Of a stretch of DNA of 30,684 bases, positions 19,480 through 30,404 are shown piece after piece. Both the position numbers and the translations under genes were made by a program. Location: positions 22,329 to 53,012 of the forward strand of contig JH152993.1 of NCBI GenBank assembly GCA_000226015.1, read 5' to 3'. Numbering within the stretch: the first letter of the stretch is position 1; each line of letters starts with the position of its first letter. The notes under the pieces were generated by a model. The model was not told where the DNA came from, ran no database searches, and saw nothing but the letters and a program-made list of their open reading frames with translations. Origin of the DNA: Mnemiopsis leidyi (taxonomy: Eukaryota; Ctenophora; Tentaculata; Lobata; Bolinopsidae).

Positions 19480-19776
19480 GTGCTCCTTGTTCCCAACCCC
19501 CTAGTAGGGACTGTGTACCTTGTTCCCAACCCTCTAGTAGGGACTGTGCTCCTTGTTCCCAACCCCCTAGGAGGGACTGTGCTCCTTGTTCCCAACCCCC
19601 TAGTAGGGACTGTGCTCCTTGTTCCTAACCCCCTAGTAGGGACTGTGCTACTTGTTCCCAACCCTCTAGTAGGGACTGTGCTCCTTGTTCCCAACCCCCT
19701 AGTAGGGACTGTGTACCTTGTTCCCAACCCTCTAGTAGGGACTGTGCTCCTTGTTTTTAACCCCCTAGCGTGAACT
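19480..19776. repeat. 33-bp minisatellite, nine units
   Basis: There are nine consecutive 33-bp units, beginning GTGCTCCTTGTTCCCAACCC and ending in a CTAGTAGGGACT core. Variants alternate: units 2 and 8 have TACC and CCCTCTAG, unit 6 has CTAC, unit 3 has CTAGGAGGG, and unit 9 is degenerate. Units 7-9 resemble 1-3, suggesting a higher-order duplication. Because 33 is a multiple of three, ORFs appear on both strands (repeats of LVPNPLVGTVL and of GLGTRSTVPTR). There is no start context or flanking gene to make these credible proteins. Confidence 0.95.
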
Positions 19777-20246
19777 GTTTTCCTACTTCCTCCCCACTGA
19801 TACTTGGCCAGTGTACATCTGCCGACTTTTGCCCGAACTCCAACTTGCCAGTAACCAGTATCGCTCAATGACCATGGACTGGCACTCTCTGATAGATGAG
19901 TGCTATGTTAGTTCAGGTCGGGAAGGACAATAGCGCTATTGTTGGGTTACTATGACCCAGAACTCAAACTCAGTTGCTCAGTTTCACCCAGTTACAAAGG
20001 ATATTAACACTAACATTCTCCATCGTGTTGAACAGTTAACTCCTGTTACATGTGATCAGGATTCCAGTAGAACAAAGCCCCACCGCTAGTCATCTATATC
20101 TATTGGTAGTTCAACACATCTTTAGGTTTATTCTAACACGTTTTTACGTCATCAAGATGCGAAACATTGTAAACCATTAGTTTTCACGATACTCAAAACA
20201 CTGTCTTCTAAACACCCTGTTTTCTCAACTACAGCCGATCAGATAA
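19777..20246. other. Gene-free region before the assembly gap
   Basis: Nothing is recognised here. The last 22 bases (20225-20246) are repeated exactly on the other side of the N run. Confidence 0.45.
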
Positions 20247-20256
20247 NNNNNNNNNN
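20247..20256. other. Assembly gap (10 N) flanked by an identical 22-bp overlap
   Basis: The 22 bases at 20225-20246 and those at 20257-20278 are identical, running from TCAACTACAG to CAGATAA. The simplest reading is that two contigs overlapping by 22 bp were joined with a placeholder gap. Confidence 0.9.
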
Positions 20257-20278
20257 TCAACTACAGCCGATCAGATAA

Positions 20279-23200
20279 GCCATTATGATTAATCAGTTCT
20301 GTGATTAGTTTGTTGGGTATTCTTTCTTGCAACTTGCGGGGTAACAGGGACGGCTCTCGTCGTTCTCCCTGTTTTTCTGACTCAGACAGAAAAATCCCCT
20401 GTAAATTTATCTCTATGTGAAATTTGTCTCCTTGTTCATTTTCTCAGTCCTCCTTTGAACAGTGCTCCTGCTTACACTGCAGTTAACACTGTACCTCCCA
20501 CGAGCCCGCAATAAATCCCTGGCTTTAACATCACGTCACCGGTGTAAAAACTTCCTTTACACACGATTAAGCTCCAAGTTTTTGTCACGTGACATCTTTA
20601 AATGGTCACGTGATTGGAGTTCTTAGAGTTAGAGAGAGAAGGAACACATTAAAATCTTAAAGAGAGAGAGAGAGGTAGCTTGGAGCGAGGGAGCTCTCGC
20701 TAATGGGCGATTAAGTGAGAGTTGGGAACGGCACCTGGCCGCCGCGCACCCACCCTGGACTTCAAACCAAATCATCCAGGCGTCCTTAAACTTAGACTAC
20801 CTCTACATATTTAGTAGGGCGAAGTTGGGCAGGTCATTTAAATTCAGATCGAGAGGGATGGGGATAAGGATTGAGGAGACCAATCGACAATAGTATAAAG
20901 GGTATGGTCCTATTACTCGGGTTTAACAATGACAGGATCTGCAGTTTAGAGCTTCGAGATGATGGTTTATGCAATAAAATTATCATAGAGAAGTCAGCAG
21001 CAAAATGGGGGGGGGGGTAAAGGGGGGGTTATCATGAATCAGAAGGTTGTCTGGTAAAGTAATTGAAGAATTTATCATCGGTGAACAGTATTAACTATTG
21101 TTATTACGGATTAATAAATTCGGTTCAAGGTAATTAATTAGAAAAAAAAATATTTTTCATATTCGCGTTTTCTCAGACATTTTTTAACTGATGATTAGTT
21201 TTACCGTAATTAATCCTAACAATATTTTTAATGAGAATGCCCATGGGTCACCACAACGCCCAATATACATGGGTCATTACTATTGATATTCGTCCTTGAG
21301 ATGCATAAATAAACCTAATTATTTAGGTAAGGTGCACTTCCTATCATCATGAAGACCTGGTGGCGGGCACCGTTACCCTAAAGTCACGTGGACTAGTAGT
21401 TAGTAAGTAGTGCCTCAACAAATGACTAGAAAATCAAGGGATCATTACATTTGACCCTGTGCTCCAATTATAGATTGAGTTTAACAACTTTTTCTGGGCC
21501 ACCATGAACAGCCGAACAGATGTATAATTAGTGCTGGCTGATCTTAGAGAAGTGAGATGTTGAACTCCTGCGTATTAGCTGGAGGAAACCAATGTGAGAG
21601 GATCAGTTCTCAATAGAGAGCTGAAACTGCATGACAGTAAACATATACATCTTTCAGTACAGTGTGACCTGGGTATTCTACTTAGATTGGCTCTAGTTGT
21701 GATCTTAAATTGGCTTCCCACCAAAACTTCAACCCTGTCATGAAAAGGTTCATTCAAACAAGCATTGTGAATATTGCTCTATTGAAAGCGGTAGAAGTTA
21801 AGGAGATCCTCCTACCTTAAGTATAGGACGATCTCCTACGTGGCCAACTAAGGTTCATGTGACAAAAGGAGTTGACGTAAAAGACGCTCGTCACCGTGGA
21901 AGATGGGTGGGCCTGTTGAAGTTCCTCCCATATGAGTCAAGACTAAACTTCTATAACAGTGGCTATTTATTCAAGTTTTCCCTTCTATTCCCCAGCTCTC
22001 TTGTCTACTGAGCCTTTGTTAGAGGTCCTTCCTACCCAAAATATTTTTTATATTCGCCGACCTTTCAACCTTTAACTCTGTAATTATAGGTCGACAAACA
22101 AAGACCGGAGCTTTTAAGCATTGTAATGGGCTTTGTTTAAAAAGGAGCTCGAGGTCAGCAAAAGGACAGTTCACCGTCCTCCTTGCTTTCATATCGGCGT
22201 TTTAGTGTTCGTTATTTCTGTATCATTTAATATTAAAAGTTTGATATTCGTACAGCGTTTTAAGTTCTGCCTCCACCTTGGCATCTCAATATTGTTAAAA
22301 CATGACAATATTCCCCACTGTAACTACAGCTGGGCTTAACCTACATTTTTACATAATGCAGCATACTCTGGTGGTAGCCGCCTATAAAACATGGCTCTTA
22401 TCACAACAACAACCTCATGACTCTACTATTGCTCAAGAACGTAGAGAAGGAATAGGGGACCAATGACGAGAAAGGTGAATTTAGACAAAGTTACTTTAAT
22501 TTTTTGCCTAAATTCATAGATCCTGTATTTCCTGCTCTTTATTTTCCTTTTCTCTCTCACTCTCTCAATGCTAGAAGAGTTTTGGCCTAGAACTCTACTG
22601 AATAACTCCATTACATTTACAGGAAATAACTCCATTACATTTAGCAGACATCAGCAATTTTCCAATCCCAATCTTCTTTGTGCACCAATTGTACCGCATT
22701 GAATTTTGACAATTTCTCCTCCTCTCTTCTCTCCTCCCTTTATAAGTTGAAGTTAACGAGCCAGTAGAAGAGTTAGCTGGACACTCCGATGTTGCTGTCA
22801 TCCCCACCTGGGCTCCCTTCACAACTGCACATCAGAATATTTCTCTCCGTAATTTTTCAGCTTCTTCAACTCTGCTTCCATTTTGAGCCGGTCAGATGTT
22901 TTGATGTTAGATGGATAACAAAAAGTAAGAGGGCGAACAACGCTCGAACAAAGAAGCAGACGTTGTTCCGATCGGCGGTAGCGTGGTCACGTGAGCTGTG
23001 GTTCAGGTTGAATATCACGTGATGATAGTGGTTGCCATGACAGCCGTCCAGCTGGCATCTGCTCAAGTCACGTGCCTCTTGGGACTTAAATCAGCTGGAT
23101 GTTATTTGCTAGATCAGTTCCATTTTTTTCAGTCCGTTTCGCTAGCTTTACACCACCACGGAAGAACTGTCTATTATCATGAATTGTCTCTCAGTGGTAA

Positions 23201-23369
23201 TTTCCACTTGTTCTGGGTTCAGTCCAATGCTTTTAGACCTGACTACCTTCTTTTCTTAATAGTAATCCGTATCCACGATTTCGTACCTTTTTGGTTTTGG
23301 AATAGGTGGCAATATAATGCATTATCTCCGCACTCCTAGAGCCAAGCAGTAAAAACGTCATTAGTATCG
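20279..23369. other. Gene-free region
   Basis: No gene is supported. Visible items are GA-rich tracts at about 20630-20675, an 11-G run at 21007-21017 followed by a 7-G run at 21022-21028, and a tandem duplication of AATAACTCCATTACATTTA near 22600 and 22625. CACGTG sites lie at 20586, 20607, 21385, 22988, 23016 and 23069. A frame at 22998-23339 has a hydrophobic start but no support as a gene. Confidence 0.4.
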
Positions 23370-23850
23370 CACGTGCTTGACCAATAGCAACTGTCCATTC
23401 GGTTTCCCCGCCAATAAGATCTCTGTAATGAGAGCACGTGGCTAGACAGCATCTACCTGCGCTGCTCGATGTGTTAGAGTCATTACCTAACAGGGAGCAA
23501 GGGATCCTTCCTCAGTATATTCCCAAGGAGGCAGCTAACCGCTCTTTGACCAATCAGAATGCAGTATTCTCCTTCTACTAATGGCTTGTCCAATGACCTA
23601 CCAGGACTCACCGCAGCTGACTTCTCATTGGACAGACCATTAGTGAGCTTCTATCTTTAGCTTGCGCTCTAATGGCTTCTATCCGGGTCCCTAACACAAG
23701 CAGGCGCCTGTGCTGCATCTAAACGAGGTAAGCATTTCCTAGCGCACGTGAAAGAAAGAGCCGCCATTCCCCTCACCCGAGTCAGCAAGCGCCCAGCCGT
23801 CTTTGAGGGGCTGGTCTGTGGAGGAGGAGAGCCCAGCAGCCAATAGCAGC
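23370..23850. promoter_or_regulatory. CCAAT-box and E-box cluster, candidate promoter
   Basis: CCAAT pentamers, in either orientation, lie at 23381, 23411, 23550, 23590, 23627 (ATTGG) and 23840: six in about 460 bp. CACGTG lies at 23370, 23435 and 23745. Several CCAAT boxes have the GACCAATxxxA context preferred by NF-Y. The region is less AT-rich than its neighbours. A donor-like ACGAG|GTAAGC at 23724-23734 could end an untranslated first exon. It lies about 1 kb before the first identified exon of the cysteine-rich gene, so a role as its promoter is plausible but unproven. Confidence 0.45.
23577..23644. repeat. Inverted repeat carrying paired CCAAT boxes
   Basis: The 20-bp arms at 23577-23596 (ACTAATGGCTTGTCCAATGA) and 23625-23644 are reverse complements with two mismatches, separated by 28 bp. 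Each arm contains one CCAAT. A partial third copy of the arm (CTAATGGCTT) lies near 23669. Confidence 0.7.
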
Positions 23851-24818
23851 TGCCGAACTGATTTGTAGCGCCAGGGGTAACGCGCGAGGAATCTGCAGGG
23901 GGTAGACTCCTGGTGGCTTTTCTCGGCTGTTGTTCTTCTCATCGATCTAAGATTATGCTACTCCTTTTGGAACTGAAAAACTGCTCGGGGAGACGACCAC
24001 TACTAGTTGAAACGGAATTCTCTCAGGATGCCTTACTCTGTATCCTTTTGCAGCAGTTTCTTACTGCTTTCAAATTCTACAAGTACACGTCAACGCAGAC
24101 CGCGCACTTCGCTTTTGAATTTTTTCTTGGAAAACGAGTTGAGCTTGCTGTGCCGTAGGTACGCGTCAAATTGCAGGGACAATTTTGGTTTACGTTTTAA
24201 AATTAAACATTATATAATGGCACGTTCATCCTGCATTTTCGTCCGGATTTTCCTGAGTGTCCGCCGTCAATCCTACATTCACTAGCATTTGAAAATATTT
24301 TAATGATTTTGAACCATCACTATCGTTCAGCTTTTTTTAAATTTAAAGTTAAACTTTAATGAATTAACCGCTTACGAGTTTGTTTAACTTACGAATGCTT
24401 GACCGAATTTTAAATTTCAGGATACGATTGAGATGAAGAGAAAAAACATCAACACCCTTGAAACGTATCCTTTTGAAATATCTAAAATTACCTCTTGTTG
24501 CTTCAAGCAGCTAAGAGGAGAAACATTTTCAAATTAAGTCGAGTCGCGTGCCCGCGCGTTTTAACGCACCACCTGCGGATTTAGTCCGACAAACAAAGCT
24601 TGTTCCGCGTCGTCCGGTTTTTCCTGAGTATCTGTGCCGGGTCTGTCATCATCTTCTAGTGAGCCCTGCATTATTCGAACATAATTTCACCCTATGTTTT
24701 GTCTTGGGTCAGTCAGAATAAAAGCCCTACCATACTCTTGGAGCACTGTTTTGACCAATATAAAATTATCAAGCTCGTATTTAAATAGCTATTTACGAAC
24801 TAAAAATTTGTCCAACAG
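23851..24818 (+). other. Unresolved 5' region of the cysteine-rich gene
   Basis: The first clearly coding exon at 24819 begins in mid-codon, so at least one upstream coding exon with the start codon and signal peptide is missing. An acceptor-like TTTAAATTTCAG ends at 24420, and short frames exist at 23913-24158 and 24007-24285. None ends with a convincing phase-1 donor, so I do not assign the start. Confidence 0.35.
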
Positions 24819-27800
24819 ACTTGAGTGGTTTTGAAAACCTCTCTGGAACAAGCACTGAGGTGAAAGATAAAGATGGTTCTGATGCTTCTAATGTAAAGGA
24901 TATGAACTTGGAAAATGCAGTCAGTAGCGCAAGTGCGCCATTTACTTTTAAATGGACCCCAAGACAGGGCATTTACAAAGTGATTTTCTATGCGAAGACC
25001 GCTGATGCTTCCGTCGCTGGATGGAAGGTACTAATAACATCACAATAATATTAACAGCACAATAATAGCACCTTTATGCGAATTAGAAACTGAACTTTCA
25101 TTAACTTTTTTGCCACCTGGCCCAAATAATCGAATCATGAGTCAGCATTTTTTCAGAATGAATAATAATTGCCTGGCGAAATTATATATTTTTGTAAATT
25201 CTCAATAAAATTGTCACACAGGTTAATGTTAAAGATACGAGTGGAACAGTGTCGACTGGTCAAGCTAACGCTCTTAACACCTTGACGCCTTGTAAAGCAG
25301 GCGACGCTGCTACTGTGGGAACCAACATGGTTGAAATTATATGTGACGAAAGGCTCGCCGCGACAGAAGTTGAGATCTCCTTCTCTGGAGTTGGTCCATT
25401 GGAGCTTGCCGAGGTCGTTGTGGTCGGGAAAGCCTGGGGTGAGCTTTGTGATAGATTTTCTCCTTTAAGTTTATCATAGCGTGCTGGCTGGGGCCTGGAA
25501 TTTCATCTCGTTTCACTCTCTCAATATTCTTTTCTACTCTTGCTAACTAAATTAAATTTCAGATGCCTACCCATGTGCTTTGGGCTACTCCAGCAGCAAC
25601 GGTTTCCACGCTAATACCGGGACAGGGTGTCAAATTTGCGCGAATGGTAGGTTTAGAAAAACTCAATAACACAGCTGTCAATTGTTTTTGTCAAAAGTTT
25701 TAGTTACACCATAACTATGATTACTATTTACCGTGACACTATTCGTGGCAGTTTGAAACTTTAATCACGTAACAAATACTATTTCACAAATACTTCACAC
25801 TTGCGTTACACATGACCTTGATCCCGATACTCTCTTGTTTCCAGGACAACACGAATCACGTTCCGCGTTCGCGGCAACCGACACTCCCACTTCCTGCACC
25901 GCCTGCGACACAACGAAGAAGATATACTACACCAATGCGGACGATCACAAAAAGCAAACGACGTGTCAGAAGTGTGCGAACCACCTAGTTGTTCTTTCCA
26001 CTTCGGAAAGTAGCTCCTGGACATGCGTCAAGTGTCCTGCGGTAAGTCAGAGTTAGACATATTGGTTCTAATTTCCAAGCAGGAGAACGTGAGATTAAGA
26101 AAATTGTTTATTCTATTTAGAAACTTAAGCATAAGTTTTAATTGCATGATAACTAAAACATTGTTACTTCTACTCAATTTAAATCCAACTAAATTACACA
26201 CAAAAACCAGCCCCATCATTGTGTTGCTTCCTTCCGCATCCAAACAAATCGTATTTCAGGGACAAGAGTACCATACTACAGGGGCCGGTGAGTGCACCGT
26301 AACTATCGACCGGTCAACTGCTCAAGCAATAAGTGTGGCCGCTCCCGAGAACTGTGATGCGGTAAGCTGTCGTGTTTGCGAGGATGGAAACCGGAACCCT
26401 GCTGAAAGCTCCACCTACTGTCATCGGTGTGAGAAAAAGCGTGACTACACCACGGATAAAATAAACTGCCTAACCTGTCCTGATGTAAGTTACATAATGT
26501 TGTAGTTATACCCCCGTATTCCTCCCAGAACCAGACTTGTTGCATGTTAAAGCAGCTGTTTATCTTGAGAGTCGTACACATGTTTATTAGCTTTGTCCAG
26601 CTACAATATACTTAAATATTTTCATGTTCCTGAACTTTTCATAGCGAACTTCACTTCAGGGACAAATAGCAGATACTGCAGGTACGGGCTGTACAAATTG
26701 TGCTGCCGGGACGTACCGCGGTAATGCAGATATTGACTGTCTGCCCTGTGCGGCTGGTTCGATGTCTGGAGAAGGAGCTGCAGAATGTACTCAATGTGAA
26801 GAGGTCTGTTCTGGTACTAAACGTTGACGTTTTGATTTATTTCACTTAGAATTCACCCGAATTTACAACGTAATTAGAAATAATTGCTCACCCGAAATTA
26901 CAACGTAATTAGAAAATAATTGCTCACCCAAACTTTCATCCAGGGAAAATACGAAGATAGTAAGACAAGCTGCGTAGACTGTCCTAAAGGGACGTACAAT
27001 GAGTTAGCAGGGCAGTCGGGATTAGCTCAATGTTTAGCTTGCGATGACGGTAGTGTGGCTACTAGTTTGGGACTTTCCGCTTGTGCAGTGTGTCAGCCTG
27101 TAAGTAAATTTCTGCCTTTACTTCGACAATGTTTCCTTGACAGTAAATTAAAAAAAGCTAGAACTTTCCCTGACAGCAGTACTCTACAGGGTAACTACGC
27201 AAAGACTAAGACCGAGGAGTGTGTAGCCTGTGAAGTAGCAAAATACCAGCCTGACCCTAAAAAGACAACTTGTTTGACCTGTGCTGCAGGTACGGTCCCC
27301 AACGACGCTAAAACACAATGTGATCCTTGTGGAGTGGTGAGTTCTGTTTTTATTTCCTTTTCCTCTCACTTACTTCATGAGTATTGCGTTTAGTGATTTC
27401 AACTGTGTTGTCCTAAAGTTTCAGTTGTTTTATTATTTTAGTAATTAATATTAGCAGCTGATATTTCAAAAACAAAACACGGGGTCTGATTAACTTTTCC
27501 AATTTTTTTTAACATCCCCAATTTTTTTCTCGGCAATTGTAATCACACACAAGCTACTATTGGCTGACAACATTATGTCCCCAGGGAGAGGAGTACTTTG
27601 CAACAGGAGAACATGCCAACTGCAACTACAGTCCTGTCAGAAGTACCCCCACAGATATCGTAGTAACGGACCCTGCCTCCTGCACCGCAGTCGGTTGTAA
27701 AGCTTGCGAGCCGGGCTATGTGAAACTCGATTCCAGTAATAAGTACTGTTACAAATGTCAAGAAGCCAGGCAGTTTGCCGTGGACAATACCTGTGTGAAT

Positions 27801-30384
27801 TGTGAGGCGGTAAGTTATATACCGCCCTAGATTTTCGATTTTATCTCATAAGTCGACATTTCTCAATCAACACTTTTATTTAACTTATTCTTACAGTATG
27901 ACAGTGATAAGCTTGCATGTTTATTAGCTTTGTCCAGCTACTATAGACTTTAATATTTTCATGTTCCTGAACTTTTCATAACGAACTTCACTTTAGGGAC
28001 AAATAGCAGATACTGCAGGTACGGGCTGTACAAATTGTGCTGCCGGGACGTACCGCGGTAATGCAGATCTTGACTGTCTGCCTTGTGCGGCTGGTTCGAT
28101 GTCTGGAGAAGGAGCTGCAGAATGTACTCAATGTGAAGAGGTCTGTTCTGGTACTAAACGTTGACGTTTTTATTTATTTTACTTAGAATTTACAACGTAA
28201 TTAGAAATAATTGCTCACCCGAAATTACAACTTAATTAGAAATAATTGCTCACCCAAACTTTCATCCAGGGAAATACGAAGATAGTAAGACAAGCTGCGT
28301 AGACTGTCCTAAAGGGACGTACAATGAGTTAGCAGGGCAGTCGGGATTAGCTCAATGTTTAGCTTGCGATGACGGTAGTGTGGCTACTAGTTTGGGACTT
28401 TCCGCTTGTGAAGTGTGTCAGCCTGTAAGTTTAGCTTACTGTTTTATTGTTTATTGCATTGTATGCAGAACAACGATTTTATCGACAAGATAAGATATGT
28501 GACCAGTCAGGTCTTTCGTTGATGGTTATGTTAATGATTTACGAAATGATTAAGGTGATGAAAGTATTTTATTTCAGGGTTTTTATGGGCCGGCCGATAA
28601 AACACTGCCTTGCGTGCCGTGTGAGACGGGGAAATATCAGGATGCAGAGAAACAAACGTCCTGTAAAACCTGTCCAGCCGGTCATGTTCCTAACAGCAAT
28701 AAGGATGGTTGTGTGCCGTGTCCTATGGTTAGATATGTTCTCTTTGTTTAGTGTTTCTCTCTCCTTTTTATCACCAACTTTGATGTAACTTGCTACTCAG
28801 CTCCTTTCGCGTAATGGACCTGATCGGAATTTGTTGGGTTCATTAATTCATGGTTTTGGTCTTTATTCTATTTGCCATTCCTACTCTTGGACTATAGACT
28901 GAATATATATTGACTTATTTCACTTTTCAGGGTAAAATACCTAACAGTGACCAGTCTGCATGTGAACCGTGCCCTGCTGGAACATTCCAACCTGAAACTG
29001 GTAAGGCGGAGTGTCTTCCATGCGGTGTGGGAAAGATCACGTCTACCGAGGGACAATCCGTGTGTGTCACCTGCGAAATAGTAAGTACAGACAAACACGT
29101 TGTGTGCGTTTGTCTTTTCGACTTACGTTGTGCAGCGCAAAGATTCTCAGCCAAGACGATCGAAGGCGAACAGTCGACAGCCTGAGTTTCATTTTCTAAC
29201 GAAAACAATTATTTTTATACTACCATCATGTGTCTTCTTAGTTGTAATCATCTGATGTACCTCAGGGCCAGGAAGCAAATACGGCACGAACGGAATGTGT
29301 AGACTGTGCAATGGGAATGTACCAACCTGACGACACCGGCGGAACCTGCACAAACTGTCCAGTCGGAAAATATAGCGACAACGTTAAATCTTCAAAATGT
29401 ACTGATTGCGCTGTGGTGAGTTAACACTTAACTTTACTTAATTACTTATAACGACTTTTAAGTTTTTGTATTGTATTTAAGTTTTTGTATTGAGCGTTAT
29501 TTTACTGAACAACTAATAACTTCGTTAGTTTTATCGGTTTTATGCTGATCTACCGAACGTTTCCAGGGACAGTTTCAAGATAACGAGGGCAAGGCAGGAT
29601 GTAAACCATGTCCAGCAGGCCAGTATTCCGGGGAGGCGGGAGCTGCAACCTGTACAGACTGTGCATCAGGTCACGTGACTCGGGAGGAAGGAATGTCCAA
29701 ATGTGTTCCCTGCCAGCCTGTAAGTTCAAACTTAAAGTGTGTTTCCGAACTTGCGTTTTTCCGAACTTGCGTTTTATCGAACTTCCATTTTTCGAACTTG
29801 CGTTTTTCCGAATTTCCGAATCTGCGAACTTTGATTATAAAATTTATCTTTTAGGTACTTCATTTCAGCATTTTTTATCTCTATTTGATGTACGAGAATT
29901 TGTTTATGCTAAATAAATTCGTATTAATAACATCATATTCAATCGTATTATTCTACCAGACTTCAAATTCAGGGTTTTAAAGCAAACCAGAATTCCGCTG
30001 CAACTGATTGCGACAAGTGTGACCCTGGAACTTACCAAGACCAGACAGGACAAACTCAGTGCAAAGCCTGCCTTGCGAATTACTTTTCTTCGACAGGTAA
30101 TTTGTAGTTACTTCGTTACCTACATTTTTTACTTTGCCATATCTTAAAAAGCATACATGCTTTTTCGGGTATTTTCACTGGTCAGAAAATTTTTCCTCTA
30201 ATCATGTGCGAAAACGGGAAGTGCTATTTGAACTCGAAAGTTTGACGATCATTTTTTTTAGATGGACAGAAATCCTGCAAGAGATGTGAGGATAAACTCT
30301 ACGCTGCGGTGAAATCTTCCCAATGCTTGCCATGCCCGGCTCCCGACAACAGCGATGATCCGGTTCTGAAGGAAAAATGCGACA
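24819..30384 (+). CDS. Large extracellular protein: F5/8-type (fucolectin-like) region plus GCC2/GCC3 ephrin-receptor-like modules; partial
   Basis: Seventeen exons can be chained, all with GT-AG boundaries: 24819-25027, 25222-25438, 25563-25646, 25845-26041, 26260-26484, 26660-26803, 26944-27099, 27190-27336, 27585-27809, 27997-28140, 28270-28424, 28578-28727, 28931-29080, 29266-29415, 29567-29719, 29973-30096 and 30262-30384 (about 917 aa). The first two exons resemble a discoidin/fucolectin domain: DASNVKDMNLENA, KVIFYAKT, and near the end LELAEVVVVGKAW. The rest is repeated CxxCxxGxY-type modules of 48-52 aa, one per exon, each starting with Gly and joined by phase-0 introns. The family is secreted or a membrane ectodomain. 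Exon 28270-28424 is 155 nt and shifts the frame by one base relative to its twin. Both gene ends are missing: signal peptide upstream, remainder beyond the window. The exact protein cannot be named. Confidence 0.85.
26579..27105 (+). repeat. Intragenic duplication, copy 1 (two exons with introns)
   Basis: This covers part of the intron before exon 26660-26803, that exon, the next intron and exon 26944-27099, ending at its GTAAGT donor. It is matched at 27916-28430. The intron 26804-26943 contains an internal tandem repeat of about 36 bp (starting CACCCGAA). Exon differences from copy 2 are two substitutions in 144 nt, and one substitution plus one indel in 156 nt. Confidence 0.92.
27916..28430 (+). 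repeat. Intragenic duplication, copy 2
   Basis: This matches 26579-27105 at an offset of 1337 bp up to the first exon end, then 1326-1325 bp because of intron indels and one exon indel. Similarity starts abruptly at CATGTTTATTAG and stops directly after GTAAGT at the donor. The second exon lacks one A near its start (GGAAATAC against GGAAAATAC in copy 1). Confidence 0.92.
29742..29830 (+). repeat. Degenerate 16-17-bp tandem repeat in an intron
   Basis: About five imperfect units of TTCCGAACTTGCGTTTT occur in the intron following exon 29567-29719. The ORF that reads through it is a product of the repeat. Confidence 0.75.
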
Positions 30385-30404
30385 GTAAGTTTGCCGTTAT
30401 TGCC

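Noticed and set aside
19332..19868. Long repetitive frames on both strands over the minisatellite
   Set aside because: A 33-bp unit keeps any open frame open. There is no start context, splice site or flanking coding sequence on either strand.
22998..23339. 113-codon frame whose internal ATG at 23022 gives a hydrophobic, signal-peptide-like start
   Set aside because: The remainder is rich in aromatic and His residues with no known motif, codon pattern or splice partner. It also overlaps two CACGTG sites in a non-coding stretch.
26920..27393. 157-codon single frame read as one exon
   Set aside because: It reads through an intron (27100-27189) that has a GTAAGT donor and a CTACAG acceptor, and the spliced version keeps the cysteine module pattern.
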